Shown piece by piece: positions 18,255 to 25,953 of a DNA stretch of 34,476 bases. A model generated the notes under the pieces. The model was not told where the DNA came from. It did not search any database and was given only the letters and a program-made list of their open reading frames with translations. Source of the DNA: Hyphomicrobiales bacterium (lineage in GTDB: Bacteria; Pseudomonadota; Alphaproteobacteria; Rhizobiales; OSC116); assembly GCA_016744975.1 (NCBI GenBank), contig JADGDI010000019.1, positions 1 through 34,476 on the forward strand. Reading direction: 5' to 3'. A program made the translations under genes and the position numbers. How positions within the stretch are numbered: position 1 is the first letter of the stretch; every line of letters starts with the position of its first letter.

Positions 18255-19274
18255 TTAAATTTGAGTATTTGCTTGCACAGATGTAACAGCAATCATCACC
18301 ACTATGTCATCTACTGAGCAGCCGCGCGATAAATCATTTGCTGGTTTTGCTAACCCTTGCAATATAGGGCCTATCGCTTGCAGGCCACCTAATTGTTGGG
18401 CAATTTTATAGCCAATATTTCCCGCTTCCAAATTAGGGAAAACAAAAATGTTTGGCCGCTGTGCAAGCAGACTATTGGGCATTTTTGCAGTTCGAATTTC
18501 GTTATTAAATGCTGCATCAAATTGAATTTCACCATCAATAACAAGTTGCGGTTTGGAAGTTTGAACAATCGTTACCGCATTTTTCACCTTGTCGACAAGC
18601 TTATGTTCAGCACTGCCATTGCTCGAAAATGATAACATTGCAATTCGCGGCTGCTCACCTATCAAGTTCTGGCAAGAACTGGCCGATTGAATTGCAATTT
18701 CTGCTAATTTACTGCTATTTGGCGTAATTTGCAAAGCGCAATCAGCAAATATCATCCCACCTTCAAAGCCATTACTAGCTGCCAAATCGCTACCCTTTGC
18801 GCAGCCCAACATAAGAAAAAAACTAGAAACAATTTTGCTGTTTTTATTTTTACCTATAATATGCAATGCCTGCCTTACTGTATCTGCCGTGGTCTCAACC
18901 GCTCCAGCAAGAGTGCCGTCGGCATCTCCTTGGTCAACCATTATTGCAGCAAAAACCAAGGGGCTTTTAACAACATTTAGTGCATCTTCCATACTATATT
19001 TATGATATTTGCGTTTGGTCTTTAGGGCGGCGGCATAATCAGCAAGTTTGTTACTGCAACAAGGGTCAATAATTGAGTGAATATAATGACTAACTCCTTT
19101 ATTGGTGAGGTTTTTTCCAATGATACCCACATTACCAAGCAAGGTGACCTTTGCCAAACCTTGCTTAGAAGCAATAACTGCCGCTGCTAGAACACGCTCA
19201 TCTTCACCTTCGGCTAGAACAATATGTTTTAGACTTTTTCGAGCATTTTCAAAAATATGTTCTAGCAGGCGCAT
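18255..19274 (-). CDS. pta: Phosphate acetyltransferase
   Basis: The 339-residue protein is the short, single-domain form of Pta. It has HIVLAEGEDERVLAAA near the N-terminus, NGFEGGMIFADCALQITPN in the middle, and MLSFSSNGSAEH, all typical of the PTA/PTB fold. It converts acetyl phosphate and CoA to acetyl-CoA and phosphate. It lies 51 bases after xsc on the same strand, and xsc releases acetyl phosphate, so it directly consumes the Xsc product. This pairing is common in taurine and sulfonate degraders. AAAGGG precedes the ATG. No acetate kinase gene is present nearby, consistent with a role in assimilation. Confidence 0.95.
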   Translation of the reverse strand: MRLLEHIFENARKSLKHIVLAEGEDERVLAAAVIASKQGLAKVTLLGNVGIIGKNLTNKGVSHYIHSIIDPCCSNKLADYAAALKTKRKYHKYSMEDALNVVKSPLVFAAIMVDQGDADGTLAGAVETTADTVRQALHIIGKNKNSKIVSSFFLMLGCAKGSDLAASNGFEGGMIFADCALQITPNSSKLAEIAIQSASSCQNLIGEQPRIAMLSFSSNGSAEHKLVDKVKNAVTIVQTSKPQLVIDGEIQFDAAFNNEIRTAKMPNSLLAQRPNIFVFPNLEAGNIGYKIAQQLGGLQAIGPILQGLAKPANDLSRGCSVDDIVVMIAVTSVQANTQI

Positions 19275-19325
19275 AAAAACCCTTTATTGAAGCGAGTCAT
19301 TTTAAATATTTCAGATCATCTTGTT

Positions 19326-21095
19326 TTATTGCGGCCGCATATCAGATGCCAATATTTCGCAAACTTTGACAGGTTTTTTCATCGCATCACGTCTAAATGG
19401 CTCACCCAGCTCTTGATTAAGTATAATTTCAATAAATGTTGTGACACCTGCTTCTTGCTCCTTACATGCCAGCCTCAGCGCTTCTGAAATCTGATCCATA
19501 TTATTAACCTGCACACCTTTAAGACCACATGCACGTGCTATTTCTGCATAGCTAAAATCATCATTTAATTCGGTACCAACAAAATTATTATCATACCAAA
19601 GCGTGGTATTGCGTTTCTCAGCACCCCATTGGTAATTTCTAAAAATAACCATGGTCATCGCAGGCCATTCCTCACGGCCAATCGAGGTCATTTCATTCAT
19701 CGAAATACCAAAGGCCCCGTCACCTGCAAAGCCCACAACTGGCGTTTCTGGATTGCCAATTTTAGCACCCAAAACTGCAGGAAACCCATAACCACAGGGG
19801 CCAAACATACCTGGAGCCAAATATTTACGCCCCTGTTCAAAGCTTGAATAAGCATTACCAATCGCACAATTATTGCCAATATCGGAGGAAATAATTGCAT
19901 CACTTGGCAATGCCGCACTAATTGCACGCCATGCCATGCGGGGGCTTAAATGATCTGGTTGGCGGTTTCTTGCATCCTCATTCCAAGAAGTACCAACATC
20001 ATCATCTTCATGATCCATAGAGGTTAACAATTGCTGCCAAGCTGATTTGGTTTGACTAATCTCATTTTCGCGCTCTTGCCTGCCTATGTCACCCGCTGTT
20101 GGTTCAAGCAGAGATAATATTTTGGTTGCAACCATTTTTGCATCGCCTTGAATACCAACTGTCACTTTTTTGGTCAATCCAATGCGATCAGAATTAATGT
20201 CCACCTGAATGATTTTTGCATCTGTTGGCCAATAATCCAAACCATAGCCTGGCAGGGTCGAAAATGGGTTAAGCCGTGTGCCTAACGCCAAAACCACATC
20301 AGCTTTTTGTATCAACTGCATTGCAGCTTTTGAGCCGTTATAGCCAAGGGGGCCGCAAGCTAGTGGATGAGCACCAGGGAAGGCATCATTATGTTGATAA
20401 CCGCAACATACAGGTGCACTTAGCCGCTCAGCCAACATTTTGGATACTTCAATTGCACCGCCAATCACCACGCCCGCACCATTTAAAATTACAGGGAATT
20501 TTGCTTCTGAAAGCAAAGCTGCGGCTTGTTTGACCGCATCATCACCCCCCTGAGGCAATTCCAGTTTTACAATTTGTGGTAGTTCAATATCTATCACTTG
20601 GGTCCAATAATCACGTGGTAGGTTAATTTGGGCTGGCGCACAGCCACGCCAAGCTTTTTCAATCACCCTGTTTAATACTTCAGCCACCCTTGATGGATCA
20701 CGCACTTCTTCTTGGTAACAAACCATGTCTTGAAATAATGCCATTTGGTCAACTTCTTGAAAACCACCCTGACCGATTGTCTTATTAGCAGCTTGCGGGG
20801 TTACCAACAGCATTGGCGTATGGTTCCAATAAGCGGTTTTTACTGGTGTAACAAAATTGGTAATGCCTGGGCCATTTTGAGCAATCGCCATACACATTTT
20901 ACCAGTGGAGCGGGTAAAGCCATCAGCAATCATACCTGCCGTATATTCATGTGCGCAATCCCAAAAACTAATTCCTGCTTTGGGGAAAAGGTCAGAAATT
21001 GGCATCATTGCCGAACCAATGATGCCAAATCCATGTTCAATGCCATGCATTTGCAAAACTTTAATAAACGCTTCTTCGGTTGTCATTTTTGTCAT
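19326..21095 (-). CDS. xsc: Sulfoacetaldehyde acetyltransferase (thiamine diphosphate dependent)
   Basis: The 589-residue protein is a full-length acetolactate-synthase-fold enzyme of the Xsc type. The catalytic Glu50 lies in CAHEYTAGMIADGF, and the thiamine diphosphate motif begins GDGAFGISMNEM at about 458, closing with RN about 28 residues later. Xsc turns sulfoacetaldehyde and phosphate into sulfite and acetyl phosphate, the key step in taurine and related sulfonate catabolism. The partner pta follows, and a TauR-like regulator is divergent, which supports Xsc over other members of the family. GGGTGG precedes the ATG at 21095 at good distance; an internal ATG three codons later is less well placed. 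Taurine transaminase or dehydrogenase, and a sulfite exporter or sulfite dehydrogenase, are not in the window. Confidence 0.96.
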   Translation of the reverse strand: MTKMTTEEAFIKVLQMHGIEHGFGIIGSAMMPISDLFPKAGISFWDCAHEYTAGMIADGFTRSTGKMCMAIAQNGPGITNFVTPVKTAYWNHTPMLLVTPQAANKTIGQGGFQEVDQMALFQDMVCYQEEVRDPSRVAEVLNRVIEKAWRGCAPAQINLPRDYWTQVIDIELPQIVKLELPQGGDDAVKQAAALLSEAKFPVILNGAGVVIGGAIEVSKMLAERLSAPVCCGYQHNDAFPGAHPLACGPLGYNGSKAAMQLIQKADVVLALGTRLNPFSTLPGYGLDYWPTDAKIIQVDINSDRIGLTKKVTVGIQGDAKMVATKILSLLEPTAGDIGRQERENEISQTKSAWQQLLTSMDHEDDDVGTSWNEDARNRQPDHLSPRMAWRAISAALPSDAIISSDIGNNCAIGNAYSSFEQGRKYLAPGMFGPCGYGFPAVLGAKIGNPETPVVGFAGDGAFGISMNEMTSIGREEWPAMTMVIFRNYQWGAEKRNTTLWYDNNFVGTELNDDFSYAEIARACGLKGVQVNNMDQISEALRLACKEQEAGVTTFIEIILNQELGEPFRRDAMKKPVKVCEILASDMRPQ

Positions 21096-21360
21096 TTTAT
21101 TTCCACCCTTTTTATAATTTTGTATCCTGCAATTTTTTTACTTAGTGATAGACACATTGATTACAATAATGTCTTCAAGTTTTGCTATCTGTCAATAGGC
21201 AGGATGTCTGCTTAGATATAACGAGACTTTAAACGCATATTGAAACACCAATTTGTTTTTAATGCTATTTTAAAACTTGACGATAGACAGCTCACCATGC
21301 GATTGTTATAGCCAGATTGAATTTTATTTAATGCCAGATTTTAAGGTCACTAAAAACCCA
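21096..21360. promoter_or_regulatory. Divergent xsc / TauR-like control region with repeated TGTC sites
   Basis: This gap separates xsc from the divergent MocR gene. GATAGACA occurs at 21147-21154 and again at 21282-21289. ATGTCT occurs at 21169-21174 and 21204-21209, and CTATCTGTC at 21185-21193. All five share TGTC or its complement. Candidate operators for the adjacent MocR protein are likely among them. The most distal copy lies inside the longest possible reading frame of the regulator, which argues against its TTG start at 21277. Confidence 0.45.
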
Positions 21361-22839
21361 ATGAAAAATAACCAAACTGCTATTTCTTCTGACTTTTTTT
21401 TTATTGATCGTAATAGTTCATTGTCGTTACAGGTGCAATTAATTAGCCTAACTGTCTCGATCATTTTAGAAAAAAATTTGAAATATGGCACACGGTTTCC
21501 CTCCACAAGGGTTTTAGCAAAGTACTTAAATATATCAAGACTAACAGTCAGTCTGGCTTATCAAGAATTGGTTTCACAAGGTTATTTAGTAGCCATACCA
21601 AAATCTGGTTATGCCGTTGCAGAAGACGCACCTAAAAAGCCTTTAAAAAGCAACTTGGAAACCGCCAATAAAGTTCAAGTAAATTGGTCTGATAAATTAA
21701 AACCTAAGCTTAAAAACCGTCGACAAATCATCAAACCAAATGATTGGGATCAATATCCCTACCCATTCATTTATGGCCAGATGGATAAAAAATTATTCAA
21801 CCACACAGCATGGCGAGAATGTGCAAGACAAGCTTTTGGCGCAAAAGATTTTAGCAAGGTCGCTGGCGATTGGGCAGCGGAAGATGATGCCATGCTAATT
21901 GACTATATTTGCGCTCGCACATTGCCAAGGCGCGGCATTGATGCCAAACCTGAAGAAGTGTTAATCACTATGGGTGCACAAAACGCTCTTTGGCTTGCTG
22001 TTAATTTATTGAGCTGCAACTGCAAACAAAAAGCACTGTTTGAAGACCCCGGATACCCTGACATTGTCGAAATGTTACGAAGGTCTGGCATGGAAGCAGT
22101 TGCAACAAAGGTAGATGAGCAAGGTTTTAATCCAGATTTAATACCGCTTAATACGGGCTTGGTTTCAGTCACCCCAAGCCACCATGTGCCAACTGGTGTT
22201 ACCATGCCAATGGCACGCCGCAAAGCGTTGATTAAAAAATCTGAAGAGGATGATTTTATCATCATTGAGGATGATTATGAGTTTGAACGCAGTTTCTTAG
22301 CACCAGCAAGCCCAAGTTTAAAATCGATGGATAACAGTGGGCGAATTATTTATATAAGCAGTTTTTCAAAATCTATTTTTCCAGGGTTACGCCTTGGTTA
22401 TATGGTTGCACCAGAACCATTTATTAAAGAGGCTAGAGCGCTTAGAGCATTAATCTTGCGCCATCCCCCAGGTCATTTACAGCGTATTACAGCTTATTTT
22501 TTAGCACAGGGATATTATGATGCGTTGATTGTAAAAACCCGCCAGCGGTTTAAGCAAAGGCATGAGATATTGGTGCAAAGTTTAGATCTACACGGCATTA
22601 AAATAGCGAGTGGAGCCCGCCATGGTGGTAGTAGTTTGTGGATTGAAGGCCCGAAAAATTTAGACAGCTCCCAATTATCAAAGGCATTGCGTGATGATGG
22701 TGTCTTAATAGAAGCGGGAAAAGCATTTTTTGAAAACCCGCAGTTGCCTTGTTCGTTTTTTAGACTGGCATATTCTTCAATATCGACTGACAAAATTCCA
22801 AAGGGTGTTAGCATAATTGCAAATCATTTAGGTATTTAG
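21361..22839 (+). CDS. tauR: TauR-like MocR-family regulator (GntR HTH plus aminotransferase domain)
   Basis: The chosen ATG gives 492 residues, almost the same as the 493-residue paralogue at 7469-8950. In-frame TTG 21277 and ATG 21331 would add 28 or 10 residues that precede the homologous part, and no start has a strong ribosome binding site. The GntR winged helix lies at about 20-85 (RFPSTRVLAKYLNISRLTV). The aminotransferase-like domain has EDDYEF (about 303-308) and the PLP lysine K337 in SSFSKSIFPGLRLGY. TauR proteins of this layout activate taurine genes when taurine is present. The assignment to taurine rests on its position divergent from xsc-pta; family membership itself is certain. 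The 3' end runs into an 8-bp tandem repeat that supplies the stop codon. Confidence 0.88.
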   Translation: MKNNQTAISSDFFFIDRNSSLSLQVQLISLTVSIILEKNLKYGTRFPSTRVLAKYLNISRLTVSLAYQELVSQGYLVAIPKSGYAVAEDAPKKPLKSNLETANKVQVNWSDKLKPKLKNRRQIIKPNDWDQYPYPFIYGQMDKKLFNHTAWRECARQAFGAKDFSKVAGDWAAEDDAMLIDYICARTLPRRGIDAKPEEVLITMGAQNALWLAVNLLSCNCKQKALFEDPGYPDIVEMLRRSGMEAVATKVDEQGFNPDLIPLNTGLVSVTPSHHVPTGVTMPMARRKALIKKSEEDDFIIIEDDYEFERSFLAPASPSLKSMDNSGRIIYISSFSKSIFPGLRLGYMVAPEPFIKEARALRALILRHPPGHLQRITAYFLAQGYYDALIVKTRQRFKQRHEILVQSLDLHGIKIASGARHGGSSLWIEGPKNLDSSQLSKALRDDGVLIEAGKAFFENPQLPCSFFRLAYSSISTDKIPKGVSIIANHLGI

Positions 22840-22865
22840 GTATTTAGGTATTTAGGTATTTAGGT
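22826..22865. repeat. Five perfect tandem copies of an 8-bp unit across two stop codons
   Basis: ATTTAGGT is repeated five times without error. Copy 2 contains the TAG stop of the TauR-like gene, and copies 5 and 4 read in reverse give the TAA stop of the convergent Rid gene. The coding ends are only 20 bases apart. Because each stop lies near its own end of the array, changes in copy number in the middle would not alter either protein. Confidence 0.97.
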
Positions 22866-23243
22866 ATTTTGCTTTAATGCAGTGACTTCTATTTCAACCT
22901 TCATTTCATCGGTTAACATACCTGCAATTAATAACATTGCAGCAGGGCGGATGTCACCAAAATATTGTCCAAATATTTTAAATGCCTCATCGCTATATGC
23001 TCGTTCCGAAAGAATATAATTCACCCGTACAACTTCATCCAAACTAGAATTTGCTTGGACTAGAGTTTCGCTTATCGTTTTAAAACAGTTATGAATTTGT
23101 TCACTCAGGCTTTCTGGCATAATCATTTTATTATAGTTATAACCTGTTGTGCCTGATACAAAAACCCAATCTCCCTGTACCACTGCGCGGCTATATCCAG
23201 CTTGTTTTTCCATGGGCGAGCCGGTTGTTATTAATTCTCTCAT
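22860..23243 (-). CDS. Rid-family (YjgF/YER057c/UK114) protein lacking the catalytic arginine
   Basis: The 127-residue protein has the Rid fold signatures, including AVVQGDWVFVSGTTG near residue 25 and KVEIEVTAL near the C-terminus. RidA enzymes hydrolyse reactive imines and enamines formed by PLP enzymes, using an arginine in a PAR motif. Here the aligned motif reads RPAAMLL, with Ala at about position 102, so classic imine deaminase activity is doubtful. Rid subfamilies without this arginine are known, and their function is largely unclear. AAGGGA precedes the ATG. It is convergent with the TauR-like gene and divergent from the ABC importer operon. It may act on imines from taurine or other amine metabolism, but this is context only. 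Confidence 0.9.
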   Translation of the reverse strand: MRELITTGSPMEKQAGYSRAVVQGDWVFVSGTTGYNYNKMIMPESLSEQIHNCFKTISETLVQANSSLDEVVRVNYILSERAYSDEAFKIFGQYFGDIRPAAMLLIAGMLTDEMKVEIEVTALKQNT

Positions 23244-23425
23244 TTTATTCCCTTATCTTATTTTACCGCTTTGTAACATAATCCGCTTTACAATTTCAAT
23301 TATTCATGGCCTAGATAAAACTCAATTTTTTTAGTTTTTGCTATTAATTATTAAGTGCGTCAAAATGCCATCTTTCATTTAAAAGTAGAAATTCATAAGT
23401 TGCTTTTATTTCTGAGGAGAAGCTC

Positions 23426-24424
23426 ATGACTGATAGACGTAAATTTTTAAAACACTTAAGCGCATCCGCTGCGGTGATTACAGCAGGGAATATAATACCA
23501 ACATCAGCCTTTGCGGCGCAATCCAAATCAGCACTTAGCCTTTATGGGCCACCTGTTGGCCCGTCTGTCACTTTATCGCATATTGCGCAGACAAATCCAC
23601 TTACTAATTTTGTTGATAAAATTAATTTCAAAGTCTATAAAAACCCTGATATTTTAAGGGCAGGTTTTGTTTCGGGCAACTGGAAGTTAGCCGTAACACC
23701 TAGTTATGTCGCGGCCAATCTTGCAAATAAAGACCTGCCTGTCAAAATGCTGAACATTATGACATGGGGTATGCTTTATGTTATGAGCCTAGATGAAAAA
23801 ATTACTAAGCTAGAAGATTTAGAAGGCGAAAAAATCGCCATGTTTTTCAAAAATGACATGCCTGACTTAGTGTTTAACAAAATAATGAAAGCCAAGGGTT
23901 TAAAACTGGGTAGCGATTATGAGCTACATTATGCAGCAACGCCACTTGAAGCAGTTCAATTGCTTATTTCTGGCCGCGTGAAACATGCGGTATTGCCAGA
24001 ACCCGCCGCAACTGCTGCAATGGTAAAGGCAAAAAAAATACTTGATAAGAACATTTATCGCGCCATATCACTTCAGGACGAATGGGCAATTGTTAATAAT
24101 GGCAATGGTCGCTTTCCGATGGCGGGTGTTATGGTGCATGAAGACTTATTGCAAGCTACGCCTGAATTAATCGAAGCCTTTCATCATCAATGTGCCGTAG
24201 CAACAAGTTGGGTGAAAAACAATCATGCGAAAGCAGCATTGCAAGCTTCTAAAGTTTTAGGTATGGCAGCGCCAATCATTCAAAAGTCCATTCCAAACAC
24301 CCATTTAACCACAGAACGGGCAAAGGATATCAAAATAGAATTGGCTCGATTTTATGAGTTATTAGCAGAAGAAAACCCAAAGATCATTGGCGGTAAATTA
24401 CCCGATGATAATTTTTATATTTAG
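23426..24424 (+). CDS. ABC transporter substrate-binding protein (NrtA/SsuA/TauA-like), Tat-exported
   Basis: The 332-residue protein starts with a twin-arginine type signal: TDRRKFLK, then a hydrophobic stretch and a likely cleavage after SAFA at residue 30. The mature part resembles the NMT1/SsuA-like binding proteins that serve nitrate, sulfonate, taurine or pyrimidine importers, with GPPVGPSVTLSHIA near the start and LLISGRVKHAVLPEPAA in the second lobe. GAGGAG precedes the ATG. It is the first gene of a four-gene run with a permease, an ATPase and nnrS. The ligand cannot be read from sequence. Closeness to xsc suggests a sulfonate; linkage to nnrS suggests something connected to nitrogen oxides or metals. 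Confidence 0.88.
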   Translation: MTDRRKFLKHLSASAAVITAGNIIPTSAFAAQSKSALSLYGPPVGPSVTLSHIAQTNPLTNFVDKINFKVYKNPDILRAGFVSGNWKLAVTPSYVAANLANKDLPVKMLNIMTWGMLYVMSLDEKITKLEDLEGEKIAMFFKNDMPDLVFNKIMKAKGLKLGSDYELHYAATPLEAVQLLISGRVKHAVLPEPAATAAMVKAKKILDKNIYRAISLQDEWAIVNNGNGRFPMAGVMVHEDLLQATPELIEAFHHQCAVATSWVKNNHAKAALQASKVLGMAAPIIQKSIPNTHLTTERAKDIKIELARFYELLAEENPKIIGGKLPDDNFYI

Positions 24425-24441
24425 CATTAAAGCCCCACAAC

Positions 24442-25227
24442 ATGCAAAATTTAAAACAAATATTAGCTAATATTCTTCATTACTTATGGTCTGGCTGGGG
24501 CGGAGTTGCAAGCCTTTTCTTGCTGCTCGCCAGTTGGGAATATGGCCACCTTAAAATGGGTTCGCTCATCTTACCATCGCCAAAAGAGAGCCTCTTAGCG
24601 CTGCATATTGCACTGGTTAATGAGCAAGCATTCATAGATATTTTAATTACCTGCAAACGGGCTTTTTTTGGGTTTGGAGCCGCAGCGATACTTGCATCTG
24701 CCTCTGGTATTTTAGCGGGCATTTCGATGACCACATCAATGGCACTAAGACCAATCATTACCTTTACTATGGGTGTACCGCCAATTGCATGGATTATTCT
24801 TGCGCTCATGTGGTTTGCTAATGATGATATGACAGCAGGGTTTACGGTATTTGTTGTGATATTTCCTATTATTTTTGCGTCGGCAATGCAAGGCATGCGA
24901 ATGCGCAGAGCAACGCTTAATGAAATGGCTAATATCTATCAATTATCGCTTTGGCAAAAACTGATTCACCTAGATCTCCCGCAAGTTATTAGCTACTTGT
25001 TTCCCGCTTGGATAGTGGCGATGGGTATGAGCTGGAAAATTGTGGTAATGGCCGAATTATTAGGCACCAACAACGGCATCGGCGCTGCAATGGCAACAGC
25101 GCGAGTAAATATTGATACAGCAGCCACAATGGCTTGGATATTAGTCATAATCGCTATGTTATTATTAATCGAATATTTGTTTTTAGAGCCCATTAAGCGC
25201 CATATCGAGAGGTGGAAGCCAAGATGA
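24442..25227 (+). CDS. ABC transporter permease (SsuC/TauC/NrtB-like)
   Basis: The 261-residue protein has about six membrane helices and the BPD_transp_1 layout. The coupling loop EMANIYQLSLWQKLIHLDLPQ (about 157-177) is the EAA-like region that contacts the ATPase. SLWQKLIHLDLP and the preceding MQGMRMRRATLNEMA pattern are usual for the nitrate/sulfonate/taurine subfamily. It starts 17 bases after the binding-protein gene. Its stop overlaps the likely start of the ATPase gene as ATGA. Confidence 0.93.
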   Translation: MQNLKQILANILHYLWSGWGGVASLFLLLASWEYGHLKMGSLILPSPKESLLALHIALVNEQAFIDILITCKRAFFGFGAAAILASASGILAGISMTTSMALRPIITFTMGVPPIAWIILALMWFANDDMTAGFTVFVVIFPIIFASAMQGMRMRRATLNEMANIYQLSLWQKLIHLDLPQVISYLFPAWIVAMGMSWKIVVMAELLGTNNGIGAAMATARVNIDTAATMAWILVIIAMLLLIEYLFLEPIKRHIERWKPR

Positions 25228-25952
25228 GCCTACTTAGCGTAAATATTAAAGAATATGGCTATATGCCAATTTACCCAAACATCAGAAACATTCGTTTCGA
25301 GGTCAATATTGGGCAAATCATTGCGATTATTGGCGCTTCTGGCAGCGGCAAAACAACATTGCTTAAGTTAGCCGCAGGGTTAATATATCCCCATGACGGT
25401 GATGTGATAAACCACTTTAATAAACAAGCTTATTTGTTTCAAGAAACTAGATTATTGCCTTGGAAAAACTGTTTGGATAATATTACATTAAGTCAGTTAG
25501 CGAGCAAGGTAGATAAAAAAAAGGCACGTCAATATGCGCTATTAATGGGGCTAAATGACGAAGATTTAAAAAAATATCCCACCGAATTGTCTGGCGGTAT
25601 GCGCCAGCGCGTTGCGCTTGCTAGGGCATTTATCACCGAGCCCGATTTATTGTTTTTAGATGAGCCTTTTGGCGCTTTAGACTTTATGTTGCGCGAAGAA
25701 ATGCAACAGTTATTACTAGGCCAAATTGAACTGCAAAAACGAGCCGTTTTAATGGTAACTCATGATTTGGATGAAGCCATAAAATTGGCCGATATGATTA
25801 TCGTTTTAGGCGGGGAGCCAGCTGAAATTACAAAATCTATTTCCATTTCAAAATCGCGAGAAACTCGAGATGCAGAATATATATTTGTTGAAAAACAAAG
25901 GTTAATGCAAATGCCTGAAATCATCACAAGCTTTAAAGTAAGAAATCAATAA
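25224..25952 (+). CDS. ABC transporter ATP-binding protein (SsuB/TauB/NrtD-like)
   Basis: From the ATG at 25224 the protein has 242 residues. This start overlaps the permease stop as ATGA and has GGAAG upstream, so it is preferred over an in-frame GTG at 25212. All nucleotide-binding motifs are present: Walker A GASGSGKTT, Q-loop YLFQETRLLPW, signature LSGGMRQRVALARA, Walker B LLFLDEPFGALD and switch histidine VTHD. The Q-loop text and the LPW that follows are typical of the nitrate/sulfonate/taurine subfamily. It powers import with the permease and binding protein encoded just before it. The next gene, nnrS, begins directly after its stop. Confidence 0.95.
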   Translation: MSLLSVNIKEYGYMPIYPNIRNIRFEVNIGQIIAIIGASGSGKTTLLKLAAGLIYPHDGDVINHFNKQAYLFQETRLLPWKNCLDNITLSQLASKVDKKKARQYALLMGLNDEDLKKYPTELSGGMRQRVALARAFITEPDLLFLDEPFGALDFMLREEMQQLLLGQIELQKRAVLMVTHDLDEAIKLADMIIVLGGEPAEITKSISISKSRETRDAEYIFVEKQRLMQMPEIITSFKVRNQ

Positions 25953-25953
25953 A

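Noticed and set aside
21277-21360. TTG start extending the TauR-like protein by 28 residues
   Set aside because: The added part is not homologous to the paralogue, the TTG lacks a ribosome binding site, and a repeated TGTC-type site lies within it.
22826-22865. 8-bp tandem repeats as an origin or iteron array
   Set aside because: Units are far too short, contiguous, and sit between two convergent metabolic genes with no replication gene nearby.
23244-23425. FNR/NnrR-type operator before the ABC-nnrS operon
   Set aside because: No TTGAT-N4-ATCAA-like palindrome was found in this gap.
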